A DNA stretch of 64,000 bases, taken from Haloferula helveola. Lineage in GTDB: Bacteria; Verrucomicrobiota; Verrucomicrobiia; Verrucomicrobiales; Akkermansiaceae. A program made the translations under genes and the position numbers. The notes below the pieces were generated by a model that had not been told where the DNA came from, ran no database searches, and worked only from the letters and a program-made list of their open reading frames with translations. Within the stretch, counting starts at the first letter, position 1. Every line of letters starts with the position of its first letter. The stretch is from positions 1,054,001 to 1,118,000 of the forward strand of contig NZ_AP024702.1 of assembly GCF_037076345.1 (NCBI RefSeq), read 5' to 3'. This document shows, one piece after another, positions 33,501-43,546 of this stretch.

Positions 33501-36500
33501 AGTTGTAGGACGAACCCGAAAGGATCGCGATGCCGTCCCCGCCCGTCGCACCTTCTCCGTCGGCCGCTTCGGTGCCGCCGATGTCGAGATCCAGCACCTC
33601 GTTGTCGTTCGATCCGTTCTCGATCACGATCCCGCCGAGCAGGTCGTTGGCGATGCGGTTGCGGTGTTTGTACGAGAGATTCCCTCCTCCGAACGTGCCG
33701 ATGAAGACCGGCACCTTCGAAGCCAGCCGGTTTTCTGACGAACCGTTGGTGATTCGCAGACCGACGCCGGAATTGGGCGCGGCAGCCGGGCTTTCGCCTT
33801 CGATGAAGTCGGACAATCCGGTGCGGATCGACAGCAGGCGGTTGCCGGTGCAGGTGGCACCCGAGAGACGGATGGCGTCGCCGTCGCACCCCGAGATATT
33901 GAGACCGGTCAGGGTGTTTCCCGGGCTGTCGAGAACCGAGATGCCATGCACGGAAGTTCCCGATCCCGGTCCGCAATCGGCCACCAACGAGTAGAGCAAG
34001 GGCGAGGTGAATTCGTCTCCCTGGGTAATCGCGCGGTTGTAGACCCTGCCGACCGTATTTCCGGTCGTCGTATCTCCGGCGATCAGCACGCCGCCGAGCT
34101 CACAGTTTGAGACGAACTTGATTCCGAGCAGATTCGCCGAGGCGCCGTTCTCGATCCGCACTCCGTACTGACCGCAGTCGCGGACCGCGGTCCTCACGCT
34201 GTAGGCGGCTGCCGCGCTGAAGAGGTCGGACTGGAACCCGTTGTGGGAAACACCGTCGCCGTCGAGGACGATGCCGGTGCCGGTGATCATGCTAATCTCG
34301 TTGTCTCCGGTGAAACGGTTCTGCGTCGCACCGTTGGTAATGACCAGCCCGTCGCCGAGACAGTTCGCGATCGTTAGGCCTACGAAGGCATTGCGGTCGA
34401 TGCCGTTGTCGAGTTCGGCACCGTCATCCCCCGCCCCGTCGATCATCAGGTCGGTGAAGGTGTTGTGATCGCAGAGGTCCGCGAAATTCAGGCCATCAAG
34501 CGTGCTGCCCAGGATCTCGACGGTATCGAAGTTGTTGAAGTCGCAGTCGTTCCGGATGAAGAGCCCGTTTTCCCCGCTGCCGGAAATCGTCAGGTTCTCA
34601 AGACTGTTGCCATTGCTGCCGTTGGTAACGCGCACACCGTCGCCGGGAAAACCGGTGAGAATCAGGTCGGTGACCCGGACGTCGGTCACGCCGTCGAGGA
34701 TCAGTCCGTCGGTTCCGGCCGCGAGACTCTGGCCATCGAAAGTCAGGCCGTTGCAACGGATCGTGTCGCCGCTGTCGAGCACCGGGATCGCCTGGTTGAG
34801 GACGATCGTTTGCCCGGAACCGAAGATCGTGATCGAGTCGCGGCGTCCGGCTCCCGGCGTCCCGCCCACCAGCGCGTCTTCATCAAAGGTCAATGCCCGG
34901 CCCAGACTGCCGTTGGCGATCAGGAAGGCCTCGAGCACGCTCAGTTTGTCATTCGCGGCGTTGATCATGCTCAGTTCGTTCACGCTGATGCTCGCCCCAC
35001 CGACCAGCCCCGGATCCACCACATGGACGGGACGGGTCACGGTGAAATTGAACGGCACCGAGATATCGTCTCCGAAGGCAACGGTCAGCGAGTGACTTCC
35101 CGCTGTGGAGAGCGCGGGCAGGTTGACCAGCAACTGCGTGTCGCTGATGACCGACGATCCGACTCGGTTTCCGTTCACTTTCACCTCGGGCCGCAGACCG
35201 ATGAAGTTCTGGCCGGTGATTACGACCACCCCGCCGTCGGCCTCGGGCGACGGATCGATCGCGGTCACCACCGGCTTGTCGATGAAGTGGAATACGCCCG
35301 CCTCTCCGAGCGCGTATGAGTCCGTCTTCGAGTCGGCCGACTTCTCGATGCACAAATGCGCCTCACCGTTCGGGAAGCGCGCCAGAAACCCCGAGGGCAC
35401 CTCGATCACCAACCGGGTGTCGCGCGTTTCCACCACCGTCGCCGCCAGCGGTGCTCCGGTCGGCGCCGGCTCCTCGCCGGGCGGGATCGTCGACGGAAAC
35501 TCGCAGAAGTTGACCGTCGGCGTGGTGGTGCCGAAGGCCGATCCGGCGATCACCAGACGTTCGCCTTCGCGGGCCCGCAGCGGGCTGATTCCGGAAATGA
35601 CGGGAGCGAACGGATCGCCAACCACCAGAATGGCACGCTCCATGGCCAAAGTACCCGGCGAGAACAAGGTAGCGCCCCTTTCCAAGGCCTGCAGTCCGCT
35701 GGAAATCTTACCAAGGATGTCGATCTGTTTGAGCGCCGTTTTCACCGCCCGTCCGGCCATCAGATTGAGCTGGCCGATCTTGCCCGGCAGGTCCTTGGCC
35801 TTCCCGGTCACGTAGCCCTTGGCCACGGTGTCCACCAGCTTCTTGCTGATCTCGAGAAGCGCCGCCCGCGTCAGCGGAGTGCCGGCGTCCCGGTAGGCGC
35901 TGATCGTCTTGGCCACGGCGAAGACGATCGACCGGACGTCGGAATTCCCGATCTCCTTCACACTGAGAATGATCCCGACCGCATCTGCGGCAGCGAGGAA
36001 GGCATTGGTTCCCGCCGACAGCTCCCATTGGTATCCGGGGTCCGACTTGGCAATCGAGTCCTCCTGGTTGTTGGTCCCTAGGAATAGCCAGTCGGTGCCG
36101 TACCAGAAGTTCCCGCTGGTGGCGGTGATCATGTAGAGCCCCGGAGGCTGTCGCTCGACCACGAAGCGGTCGGTCCGGTCGGAAGGCGCCTTGTCGGTGA
36201 ACAATCCGTAGACCGCCTTGGTCGCCGCTCCGATGGCCTGGCCGAAGTAGTCGAGCTTCGCCGAATCGAGCGTGGCGCGCACGTAGCCGTGCTCGAGGGG
36301 AGCACCGAAGGGAACCGGCGCGGTCGCGGGATCGTTGACATCAAGCGCCTCGATGTCTGCGATTCCTCCTGGAAACGCGAACGGATCGAGTTCGTTCAGG
36401 CTGTAGGTCCAATCGAGCCGGGTATCGCGATCGGTCTCGTAGATGAAGTTCACGAACTCGCTGCCGATACCCTCGACGCTGCTGTTCAGGCTCTTGCTGT

Positions 36501-37344
36501 GGCGAATTACGGGGTTCACCGTATCGGCCGGATCCGGATTGAGCTCGCGCAGCTTGACGCCGTAGGTCGCCACATCGTCACCGGTCTTGAACGATGCCGC
36601 GACCGGATCGGGAACATCGGCCCGGACATCGGTCACGAGTGAGACCAACAGGTCCTCGACCTGGCCGTCATCGAGGTAGTCGGCGTTGCCGAGGGTGTTG
36701 ATCCGGCTGACCAGGGCGGTGAAGTCCGGCTTTCCGGCGAGGTAGCTCTGCTGGGCGGCGAGAAGCAGGTCGTCGCGCCCTTTGACCAACGGATTGGTGA
36801 CCACCATGGCAAACGCTGTCGATGCCGCGTCCGTCGTGATGGCCGTATCGCCACTCGGGAGACGGGTCAGGTAGGACGGGTCGTTCTCACCCTTGAACAG
36901 CATCACCGTGGCCGGTTCGCCCTTTTCCACAACGGCCGTGAAACTCCCGTCGGGGAGCACCGCGCGGACGTCTTCGCCGGTTCCCGCGAAGTAGCCAGTC
37001 ACGGTCACTCCGGCGGGCGGCGTGAAGGTCCCGGTGATCTCGCGGAGGATCACGAAGGGCAACGGCAGGCTGGCCGAGTCGGCGTCCTCGGTGACCGTCA
37101 GCTCACCCGTCGATGCCGCCACCGGCACGGTGAAGCTCAGGGAATCGACGGTGACCACCCCGACGGTCGCCGATGTTCCGCCGATCTCGACGGTGTGGCT
37201 GGCCGTGGGCTCGAAGACCCCGGTTACGGTCACGGTGGCTCCCGGCAGTCCGGCCGGCGAACTGAGATCCTGAAGGGTGAGTGCGGACAGCGGCAGAGGC
37301 AGGAGCGCCGCCAGAACGACAGCGCTTCGGGTGGGAAAATTCAT
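30571..37344 (-). CDS. Giant surface protein: IPT/TIG domains and right-handed beta-helix
   Basis: 2257 residues with a signal peptide (RSAVVLAALLPLPLSA). Residues about 22-105 look like an IPT/TIG domain, and two more lie near 578-660 and 690-765. Residues about 775-1710 contain many short repeats with N-x(2)-N/D and G/S-I/V patterns (DVRVTDLILTGFPGDGVRVT, LTISGSGENGLFIRN), the layout of a NosD/CASH-type parallel beta-helix. Residues 1810-1990 form a beta-sandwich with DQDGNGQLDATDP. The C-terminus has two copies of a W-Q-x-x-EF-x-G-E...FEFL-x-GTDP module at about 2003-2130 and 2131-2257. It is likely exported and surface-bound, with a role in binding or cleaving polysaccharide. No PEP-CTERM tail is seen. 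Confidence 0.88.
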   Translation of the reverse strand: MNFPTRSAVVLAALLPLPLSALTLQDLSSPAGLPGATVTVTGVFEPTASHTVEIGGTSATVGVVTVDSLSFTVPVAASTGELTVTEDADSASLPLPFVILREITGTFTPPAGVTVTGYFAGTGEDVRAVLPDGSFTAVVEKGEPATVMLFKGENDPSYLTRLPSGDTAITTDAASTAFAMVVTNPLVKGRDDLLLAAQQSYLAGKPDFTALVSRINTLGNADYLDDGQVEDLLVSLVTDVRADVPDPVAASFKTGDDVATYGVKLRELNPDPADTVNPVIRHSKSLNSSVEGIGSEFVNFIYETDRDTRLDWTYSLNELDPFAFPGGIADIEALDVNDPATAPVPFGAPLEHGYVRATLDSAKLDYFGQAIGAATKAVYGLFTDKAPSDRTDRFVVERQPPGLYMITATSGNFWYGTDWLFLGTNNQEDSIAKSDPGYQWELSAGTNAFLAAADAVGIILSVKEIGNSDVRSIVFAVAKTISAYRDAGTPLTRAALLEISKKLVDTVAKGYVTGKAKDLPGKIGQLNLMAGRAVKTALKQIDILGKISSGLQALERGATLFSPGTLAMERAILVVGDPFAPVISGISPLRAREGERLVIAGSAFGTTTPTVNFCEFPSTIPPGEEPAPTGAPLAATVVETRDTRLVIEVPSGFLARFPNGEAHLCIEKSADSKTDSYALGEAGVFHFIDKPVVTAIDPSPEADGGVVVITGQNFIGLRPEVKVNGNRVGSSVISDTQLLVNLPALSTAGSHSLTVAFGDDISVPFNFTVTRPVHVVDPGLVGGASISVNELSMINAANDKLSVLEAFLIANGSLGRALTFDEDALVGGTPGAGRRDSITIFGSGQTIVLNQAIPVLDSGDTIRCNGLTFDGQSLAAGTDGLILDGVTDVRVTDLILTGFPGDGVRVTNGSNGNSLENLTISGSGENGLFIRNDCDFNNFDTVEILGSTLDGLNFADLCDHNTFTDLMIDGAGDDGAELDNGIDRNAFVGLTIANCLGDGLVITNGATQNRFTGDNEISMITGTGIVLDGDGVSHNGFQSDLFSAAAAYSVRTAVRDCGQYGVRIENGASANLLGIKFVSNCELGGVLIAGDTTTGNTVGRVYNRAITQGDEFTSPLLYSLVADCGPGSGTSVHGISVLDSPGNTLTGLNISGCDGDAIRLSGATCTGNRLLSIRTGLSDFIEGESPAAAPNSGVGLRITNGSSENRLASKVPVFIGTFGGGNLSYKHRNRIANDLLGGIVIENGSNDNEVLDLDIGGTEAADGEGATGGDGIAILSGSSYNLIGSADYYETVIINACPGAAIRVDGATTTGTILGGMRIGQIAHRGVDTSFADSRPNALGIVVSNGAPGTIVGVPAPLLNQPSPFSFFDPDPFSVNITGTAGAAVTLDAAGGGADPVRVNHVAVNESETGLRVTGGSSRNRIDFNRFSASGTAGIHIDANVIADAEADRNLYTRNSAISTATPSDVNLFDANPGACGLLISNGSSGNVVGEGIGRSNRLQGAIIDSSNGNWLRGNSINYYGPFNFGSPSSQVICLLLRDSAQNLIGGAGRGYGNEFGDPFYIPSGSGGSDSAGVAIDGGMNNTVQGNKLDYIAGNGVFINGSSSNLVGGGSLPEANTITRCLLNGVRIDESGSQNNHIQGNDIGTNFANANFGNTGDGVRIEGAASANVIGGLTTLAAGSGAFRSAFRPSLTAGNRVAFNGGDGVAVSGASSIGNPITLNSIHSNSGFGIGLPGGGNNNVSLSITGSFGSGVATGTVTDLASVPVGSTLHFYGDRSGQGEVYLTSTTVQAGGVWSAIYPVHPYANMNVTATTPDPGGFGDTTPFAPISAAAVASFTLDRAGGGPAGSRTDSFDVGKMVVAVLRASSSNGATQITGLTFEASGTVDDATGIDGLAIYLDQDGNGQLDATDPQLGDEAAFGADDGSVMLAPDSLVAPENGSVDFLVVCHAASPPAAGETFSVELTAAASVDANFVLPLGPAAPTNAFPVSSDLITLGTSTGGGGGQTFGAWQQVEFAGETDPMIIGEAADPDKDGVLNIFEFLFGTDPNDPASSARPLVTTGASTITFEFPQAKNLEGINPVLESSYELAVWETAFDAAVELLPGSPVDTVRYTLPRTSRVRFLRLNTAGTPGMTFDEWQAIEFPGESDALIIGENADPDFDGWWNIFEFLSGTDPDDPASRTGPTISVNATEVTVEMQRAKGITGVLVGLESSTDLMTWTPVTGANVEVIPGPTHDTLRFRIPRDGNTGYVRLTATVP

Positions 37345-37585
37345 GGCTATTGGGGGAAGGAGCCACGCAGCAGCTCCATGGGGAGGTTCACCACAAAGCT
37401 AGCGCCGATCGCCTTTGAGGTTCAAGCCAGCAACCGAAACGCTCCCTTCCGCCCGACCTTGCGAGCCTCCCGGACTCCTCCACCATCATGGGTTGCCGCC
37501 CCGGCCGCCGGTGCCTAGGGTCCCCGCCCCGATCACCACCCCGGCCCGAAGCCGCCCGTTTCGCGAATCTCCAGAGCACCCATCC

Positions 37586-40500
37586 ATGTCCGTCCGCAAC
37601 CCACTGCTCAGCCTTCTCGCCCTGATTTTGACGGCTCTCCCGTCGATGGCCCAGATCCGGCAGATCAACCCCACCACCTTTGAAGTCAGGCTGGCTGAAG
37701 ACCAACGCATGACCCTAGACTTCTATGGCGAGGGCATCGTCCGCTGGTTCCGCGACGACGATGGTGGCACCATCCGTGATCCGGAGTCCGACCCGGAAGC
37801 CCGGATCCTGGTCGACCGGCCGCGCGCCGAGGTCGGCAAGCTGGAGTTCGATGAGCGAGACGGCGTGTTCCGCATCCGCAGCCAACGCATCGCCATCGAG
37901 ATCGACCAGACCAACGGCTTGCTGAAGATCGCCGATGCCGGCACCGGAAAGCCTATCCTCGAACAGATCGCACCGGTCGAGCTGGAGAAGGATCGTGTCG
38001 CGGTCCGGCTTCGGGCGAAGCAAGATGAATCGTTCTTCGGTGGCGGTGTGCAGAACGGCCGCTTCTCGCATCGAGGACAAACGATCGCGATCGAGAACCA
38101 GAACAGTTGGACCGACGGCGGCGTCGCGTCACCGGCACCGTTCTACTGGTCCACCGCCGGCTACGGGATCCTGTGGCACACGTTCAAGAAGGGTCGCTAT
38201 GATTTCGCCGCTTCCGCACCGGACGAAGTCGGGCTATCCCACGAGACCGGCTACCTCGACGTCTTCATCATGGCTGGTGAAACGCCATCGGAAATCCTCG
38301 CCGGATACTACCGACTCACCGGCAAGCCGGTGGTTCTGCCCAAGTTCGGCTTCTACCAGGGCCACCTGAATGCCTACAACCGCGACTACTGGACCGAAGC
38401 CGAGGAAGGCATTCCTTTTGAAGACGGCAAGACCTACAAGGAGAGTCAGAAGGCAACGGAGGGCGGCATCAAGGAGTCGCTGAACGGGGAGAAGGACAAC
38501 TACCCGTTCTCCGCGAGAGCCGTGATCGACCGCTACGCCGCGCACGACATGCCGCTCGGCTGGGTGCTTCCGAACGACGGCTACGGCGCCGGCTACGGCC
38601 AGACCGACACGTTGGAAGGAAACATCGAGAACCTCCGCGAGTTCGGCGACTACGCCCGCGAGCGCGGCGTGGAGATCGGACTCTGGACGCAGTCGGACCT
38701 CCACCCGAAACCCGACATCGAACCGCTCCTCCAGCGGGATCTGGTCGGCGAGGTGCGCGACGCCGGCGTGCGCGTGCTGAAGACGGACGTCGCGTGGGTC
38801 GGCGCCGGCTATTCGTTCGGGCTGAACGGCATCGCCGACGCCGCCCAACTGATGACCCAACACGGTGACAACAGCCGCCCGTTCATCATCACCCTCGACG
38901 GATGGGCCGGCACACAGCGATACGCGGGAGTCTGGACCGGCGACCAGACGGGCGGCGACTGGGAGTACATCCGCTTCCACATTCCGACCTATCTCGGCGC
39001 CGGGCTATCGGGCATGCCGAACATCACCTCCGACATGGACGGCATTTTCGGTGGTGAGAACCCGGTCGTGAACACGCGCGATTTCCAATGGAAGACATTC
39101 ACCCCGATGCAGCTCAACATGGACGGCTGGGGTGCGAACCCGAAGTACCCGCACGCGCTCGGCGAGCCGGCGACTTCGATCAACCGCTGGTATCTCAAAC
39201 TGAAGTCGGAGCTGATGCCCTACGCCTACAGCATCGCCCACGAGGCCGCCACCGGGCTGCCGATGGTTCGCGCGATGTTCCTCGAGGATCCGAATCCTTT
39301 CACGCTCGGCATCACTACACGCTACCAATTCCTCTACGGCCCTTCCCTGCTCGTCGCACCGGTCTACCAGGACACCCGCGCGGACGAGGACGGCAACGAC
39401 CAGCGCGACAACATCTACCTTCCCGAAGGCGAGTGGATCGACTGGTTCACCGGGGATGTCATCACCGGCGGACGCGTGATCAACAGCTTCGACGCCCCGC
39501 TCTGGAAACTGCCCGTCTTCGTCAAGCGCGGAGCCATCCTCCCGCTCAACGAACCGCACAACCAGCCGAAGGATGTCTCCAGAGACGCACGAGTCTTTGC
39601 CTTCTATCCCCTCCGCGAGTCTTCATTCACGGAGTATGACGACGACGGTGTATCCGAGTCCTATCGCAGTGGCAAAGTGGCGACGACGCGGATTGATTCG
39701 AAGCTCGAGAATGGAGTCGCAACCTTGGTGATCCATCCGACCGAGGGGACATTCGATGGCTTCGTCGGGGAGAAAACCACCGAACTGCGCGTCAACCTCA
39801 CCGCCAGGCCATCCTCGGTCATGGCAAAAGTCAACGGCGCCGAACTGCCCCTGAAGGAAGTGCGCTCGGCCGACGATTTGAATGAAGGCGGCAACGTCTT
39901 CTTCTACGATGCCGCCCCCGACCTGAATCGGTTCGCCACGCCGGAAACCGAAATGGCGGAGCTCGTCGTGACCAAGAATCCGGTGCTCCGCATCAAACTC
40001 GCTCCCGTGGACACCAGCCGAAGCGAGATCGAGGTGGAGATCGGGGGCTACCGCTACGAGTCGCGTGATCCGTGGCTCAAGTCATCCGGCGAACTCGATC
40101 CACCGGTCGCCGAAATCACCGAAGATCACATCGGCCCCTACACCCTAACACCGTCGTGGCAGCCGGTGGCGAACGCCGACTACTATGAGATCGAGCACGA
40201 GGGCATGCTCTACTCTACCATCCGTGGAAACGAGTTCCTGCTGGATGGCCTCGAGGCTGAGACCACCTACACCGTCAAACTGCGAGCGGTGAACCAAGCC
40301 GGCCGCTCGGCGTGGACCGAGTTGTCCGCCACCACCAAGGCGAACCCTCTCGAGTTCGCGATCTCGGGCATCGCCGCCGAGTGCAGCGCCGAGGACCAAG
40401 GCGGCTCGCCGGCATCCAAGCTCGTGGACTTCGATGAGTCGAACATGTGGCACACGAAGTGGGGAACCGAGGCAACCCCGTTCGAACTCACCCTCGACCT

Positions 40501-41419
40501 GAAGTCGGTCAACCAGCTCGACAAGTTCCAGTATCTCCCGCGCCATGGGGGCGGCAACGGCAACCTGCTGCAGGGAAGCGTGAGTTTCAGCATGGACGGC
40601 GAGACCTGGACCGGGGCGGGAGACTTCGAGTGGACGGGCGATGACAAGGTGAAGGAGTTCGTTTTCCCCGATCAGCCGACCGCACGGCTCGTCCGGCTCT
40701 CGGTGACCGAGGGCAAGGGCAAGTTCGGCTCCGGCCGGGAGCTCTACGTCTTCAAGGTCCCGGGTTCCGAAAGCTACATCCCCGGCGACATCAATGACGA
40801 CGGCAAGATCGACCGCAACGACCTGACGTCCTACGACAACTACACCGGTCTCCGCCAAGGTGACTCCGACTTCGAGGGCTACATCAGCAAGGGCGACATC
40901 AATGGCAACGGCCTGATCGACGCCTACGACATCTCGCTCGTCGCCACTCAGTTGGACGGCGGTGTGAAAACTTCGGAAACGGAAACGCCGGAAGGTGGCA
41001 AGGATGCGCCAGCCGAGGACGCGTCCATTGCCGGCACCCTCTCACTCAAACCTTCAAAGCCTTCGCTGAAGGCCGGTGAGACCTTGGAGATTTCGGTCTC
41101 CGGAAAGGGACTTCGTGCCGTCAACGCGATCAGCTTCGCGCTGCCCTACGATCCGGCCGATCTCGAGTTCGAAGGGATCGAAGCTCCGCGATTGAAGACC
41201 ATGGAGAGCCTCACCAAGGACCGCCTCCACACCAACGGTAGCAAGGCACTCTACCCCACCTTCGTCCATCTGGGCGACCAGCAGACGGTCGAAGGAAATG
41301 GCGAACTCCTCACCATCCGCTTCAAGGTGAAGCGAGACTACCGCTTCGACCTGCAGCCCACTGACGGATTCCTCGTCGGCAAGGACCTGAAGACAGTCAA
41401 ACTCTGGCAAGAGAACTAA
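37586..41419 (+). CDS. Secreted GH31 glycosidase with FN3, F5/8C, dockerin and cohesin domains
   Basis: 1277 residues with a signal peptide ([22 protein letters not shown]). The GH31 barrel holds VLKTDVAWV with D401 as the likely nucleophile and [20 protein letters not shown] with D453 as likely acid/base; [11 protein letters not shown] is the next conserved block. Residues about 870-945 are FN3-like, and 950-1060 resemble F5/8 type C. Two EF-like calcium loops ([14 protein letters not shown] from 1067, then [14 protein letters not shown]) form a type I dockerin, and residues 1140-1277 look like a cohesin ([27 protein letters not shown]). It should hydrolyse alpha-linked sugars outside the cell. 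The start at 37586 begins the signal peptide. It overlaps the next gene's end by 4 nt. Confidence 0.92.
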   Translation: MSVRNPLLSLLALILTALPSMAQIRQINPTTFEVRLAEDQRMTLDFYGEGIVRWFRDDDGGTIRDPESDPEARILVDRPRAEVGKLEFDERDGVFRIRSQRIAIEIDQTNGLLKIADAGTGKPILEQIAPVELEKDRVAVRLRAKQDESFFGGGVQNGRFSHRGQTIAIENQNSWTDGGVASPAPFYWSTAGYGILWHTFKKGRYDFAASAPDEVGLSHETGYLDVFIMAGETPSEILAGYYRLTGKPVVLPKFGFYQGHLNAYNRDYWTEAEEGIPFEDGKTYKESQKATEGGIKESLNGEKDNYPFSARAVIDRYAAHDMPLGWVLPNDGYGAGYGQTDTLEGNIENLREFGDYARERGVEIGLWTQSDLHPKPDIEPLLQRDLVGEVRDAGVRVLKTDVAWVGAGYSFGLNGIADAAQLMTQHGDNSRPFIITLDGWAGTQRYAGVWTGDQTGGDWEYIRFHIPTYLGAGLSGMPNITSDMDGIFGGENPVVNTRDFQWKTFTPMQLNMDGWGANPKYPHALGEPATSINRWYLKLKSELMPYAYSIAHEAATGLPMVRAMFLEDPNPFTLGITTRYQFLYGPSLLVAPVYQDTRADEDGNDQRDNIYLPEGEWIDWFTGDVITGGRVINSFDAPLWKLPVFVKRGAILPLNEPHNQPKDVSRDARVFAFYPLRESSFTEYDDDGVSESYRSGKVATTRIDSKLENGVATLVIHPTEGTFDGFVGEKTTELRVNLTARPSSVMAKVNGAELPLKEVRSADDLNEGGNVFFYDAAPDLNRFATPETEMAELVVTKNPVLRIKLAPVDTSRSEIEVEIGGYRYESRDPWLKSSGELDPPVAEITEDHIGPYTLTPSWQPVANADYYEIEHEGMLYSTIRGNEFLLDGLEAETTYTVKLRAVNQAGRSAWTELSATTKANPLEFAISGIAAECSAEDQGGSPASKLVDFDESNMWHTKWGTEATPFELTLDLKSVNQLDKFQYLPRHGGGNGNLLQGSVSFSMDGETWTGAGDFEWTGDDKVKEFVFPDQPTARLVRLSVTEGKGKFGSGRELYVFKVPGSESYIPGDINDDGKIDRNDLTSYDNYTGLRQGDSDFEGYISKGDINGNGLIDAYDISLVATQLDGGVKTSETETPEGGKDAPAEDASIAGTLSLKPSKPSLKAGETLEISVSGKGLRAVNAISFALPYDPADLEFEGIEAPRLKTMESLTKDRLHTNGSKALYPTFVHLGDQQTVEGNGELLTIRFKVKRDYRFDLQPTDGFLVGKDLKTVKLWQEN

Positions 41420-42219
41420 CGAACCACCCTTTCCTCCCTGCCTGCGCGAGCCGCTTCGACGAATGCCTTGAGAAGCTTCGTCTGCTGTTCGTTCTCCGGC
41501 ATCAGCTTCTCCGGATGCCATTGCACGCCGATGAGGAATCGGTCGGGGTCGGCCGTCTCGGTCGCCTCGACCACCCCGTCCGGACAACGCGCGACAATCC
41601 GCAGCCCCTTCCCCAGTTTGTCGACCGCCTGATGGTGGGATGAGTTCACGTCGAGTTCGGTCGCTCCGAAGATCCGGGCAAGGCGCGAGTCGGGCTCGAG
41701 GATGACCGCGTGGCCGTCGCTCCGGTGGTTCAGGCCGTCGAACTCACTGGGGATGTCCTGAACCAGCGTGCCGCCGCTCGAAACGTTGATCCACTGGCCG
41801 CCGAGGCAGATACCGAGCAGCGGCTTGTCCGACCGCTCGATCCACGCCCGGCTTAACTTCCTTTCGAATTGGTAGCGGTCGTCGTCGAGAACCTCGACCG
41901 TCTCGTGCCGCTCTTCCCCGTACTCCTCCGGAGGAATGTCCCATCCACCCGGAAGCAGTAGCCCGTCCAGCAGTTCGAGGTAGCGGTCGACATCCGCCGC
42001 GGCCTCACCCGAATTCGGCAGCACGATCGGGATGCCTCCGGCTTGGCGGACGGCGCGCGAGTAGTTCTCGTCGGTCAGGCTGGCGATACCGATCAACGGC
42101 GCGTCAGGAGCCGTCCCACGGGCCGGAACTTCATCCGTCCATCGCCCGATGCCGAATCCGAGCACCCCCGCCACCACGGTGGCGGCAGATGCGATCCAGG
42201 CGCGGCGGGTGCACTTCAC
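41416..42219 (-). CDS. Class-I glutamine amidotransferase-like hydrolase (peptidase C26, PuuD type)
   Basis: 267 residues, GTG start. The N-terminus [20 protein letters not shown] is TAT- or Sec-like, so the enzyme may be exported, unlike usual cytoplasmic PuuD. Catalytic parts: LLGICLGGQ (C138), VQWHPEKL (H235 and E237), and the [13 protein letters not shown] block. The family hydrolyses gamma-glutamyl amides such as gamma-glutamyl-GABA. It converges on the GH31 gene with a 4-nt overlap and is followed upstream by the GntR/LacI-type regulator gene. The export signal is the odd point. Confidence 0.9.
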   Translation of the reverse strand: MKCTRRAWIASAATVVAGVLGFGIGRWTDEVPARGTAPDAPLIGIASLTDENYSRAVRQAGGIPIVLPNSGEAAADVDRYLELLDGLLLPGGWDIPPEEYGEERHETVEVLDDDRYQFERKLSRAWIERSDKPLLGICLGGQWINVSSGGTLVQDIPSEFDGLNHRSDGHAVILEPDSRLARIFGATELDVNSSHHQAVDKLGKGLRIVARCPDGVVEATETADPDRFLIGVQWHPEKLMPENEQQTKLLKAFVEAARAGREERVVR

Positions 42220-42296
42220 AATTCGGAAAAGTAGCCCTCAGACAACCCGCTGTCTAGCAAGCGCGCCATGCTGAAGCGACACGGTCGGGACTGACA

Positions 42297-43358
42297 TCAT
42301 CGAGGCGCCACGGCTGGTCCGGTCGTGCCACCGTGAACCAGTTTGGATTTTACGAGGATGGGCCGTGGGGCATTCCTTCCTTGGGCGACCTTGTTGACCC
42401 AGCGGACGACTCCGCGCATGAGAGGCTTTGGATCCCAGGAAATGTGCGTGACGCGGGGAAGGAACCAGTCGAATGAGGAATCATCGTCGTAGCAGGCCAA
42501 GGAGACCCGCTCGGGGCAGCGGATTCCCTGGTTCGCAAGATGGTTCTGAGTCGCCAGAAAGATGGACGGCTCGTCCACCAGCAGTGCGGTGGGAGGCGTG
42601 TGCCGGAAGATCGAGTCCAGCATGCCGTGCAATCCGGCCGGACTGTTGCTCCAATCCGGGATGTTGTAGGGCCCGGTGGCAACGCCTCTCTCCTCAAGAT
42701 ACCCGAGGATGAAACGCTCGATCGCCCCGAGCTCCGGCTTCCGATGCTCTTCGCGCACGATATGAACGATGCGCCGATGTCCGAGTCCGATCAGGTGCTC
42801 CAGCAGCTCGGCGATCGCGGGTCGTTTACGCGGCGCGGCAAATGCAATCTCGACGCCTTCGGTGAGCCCGAACAAAGCAAAGGCCGGGGTCGGTTGCCGG
42901 GAAAACCACCGGAGGACTTCGGTTGATCCGGAGAGCACGACCCAGGCATCCGACTCGGTGGCATTTACGAAGCGGGCGACCCTTCTGACGTCCATCCCCA
43001 ACTCGAGGAGCGTCCTGTCGGCGAAGTCCGCGTCGTGACCGTCGCCGCGGAGGAGGTGCATCAGGTCGAGGAGGTAGTCGTCCCTCAGGTCCGATCGCTC
43101 GTAGAGCAGCACCCTGACCGTCAGGGCTTTCGATCCGGCGCGCTTCGCGATAATCCGCCGCTTCCTGCCCCGGCCCTGATTCTCAAGCATCCCTTCATCC
43201 TCGAGCATTCCCAGTGCACGATGCACGACCCCGTGGTTGACCCCGAGTTCCTGCTCTAGCCGGAACACGCCCGGCATCTCACCGGACCAGCGCCCCTGCT
43301 CCAGTTCGGAGCGGAGATGGGCGGCGACCTGTTCGACATGGGAAAGTGGCCGGAACAT
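42297..43358 (-). CDS. GntR-type HTH regulator with LacI-like sensor domain
   Basis: 353 residues. The N-terminal 65 residues form a GntR winged helix (VEQVAAHLRSELEQGRW, FRLEQELGVNHGVVHRALGM, MLENQGRGRKRRII). The rest is a periplasmic-binding-protein-like sensor of LacI type with VRVLLYERSDLRDDYLLD and HRRIVHIVREEHRKPE and a late PRVTHISWDP block. Such fusions regulate carbohydrate genes in Verrucomicrobia and Planctomycetes. Divergent orientation to the PEP-CTERM-type genes at 43547 and 45105, with a 188-nt shared region, makes those genes candidate targets; that is inference. Confidence 0.9.
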   Translation of the reverse strand: MFRPLSHVEQVAAHLRSELEQGRWSGEMPGVFRLEQELGVNHGVVHRALGMLEDEGMLENQGRGRKRRIIAKRAGSKALTVRVLLYERSDLRDDYLLDLMHLLRGDGHDADFADRTLLELGMDVRRVARFVNATESDAWVVLSGSTEVLRWFSRQPTPAFALFGLTEGVEIAFAAPRKRPAIAELLEHLIGLGHRRIVHIVREEHRKPELGAIERFILGYLEERGVATGPYNIPDWSNSPAGLHGMLDSIFRHTPPTALLVDEPSIFLATQNHLANQGIRCPERVSLACYDDDSSFDWFLPRVTHISWDPKPLMRGVVRWVNKVAQGRNAPRPILVKSKLVHGGTTGPAVAPR

Positions 43359-43546
43359 CAGCCCACAGCTATGACAAATCTGGAATAGTTGACGAGGTAA
43401 AAGGCGGTTGCAGGGGGGAATCGCACGCGGTTGCCTATGGTATCGAATCGAAAAGTAGCGGACCGCGGCCCTGCCACCGAGCCGACGGAGGTCCGACGAC
43501 GACCAGACACCACCGAAGTCTGATTCCAGCTTCTAACCTCGACACC

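Noticed and set aside
30571-37344. A CRISPR-like array within the repeated beta-helix coding region
   Set aside because: The repeats are at protein level and degenerate in DNA, without constant repeats and spacers of regular length.
37586-41419. A cellulosome cluster
   Set aside because: Only one protein with one dockerin and one cohesin is seen; no scaffoldin with repeated cohesins is in the window.
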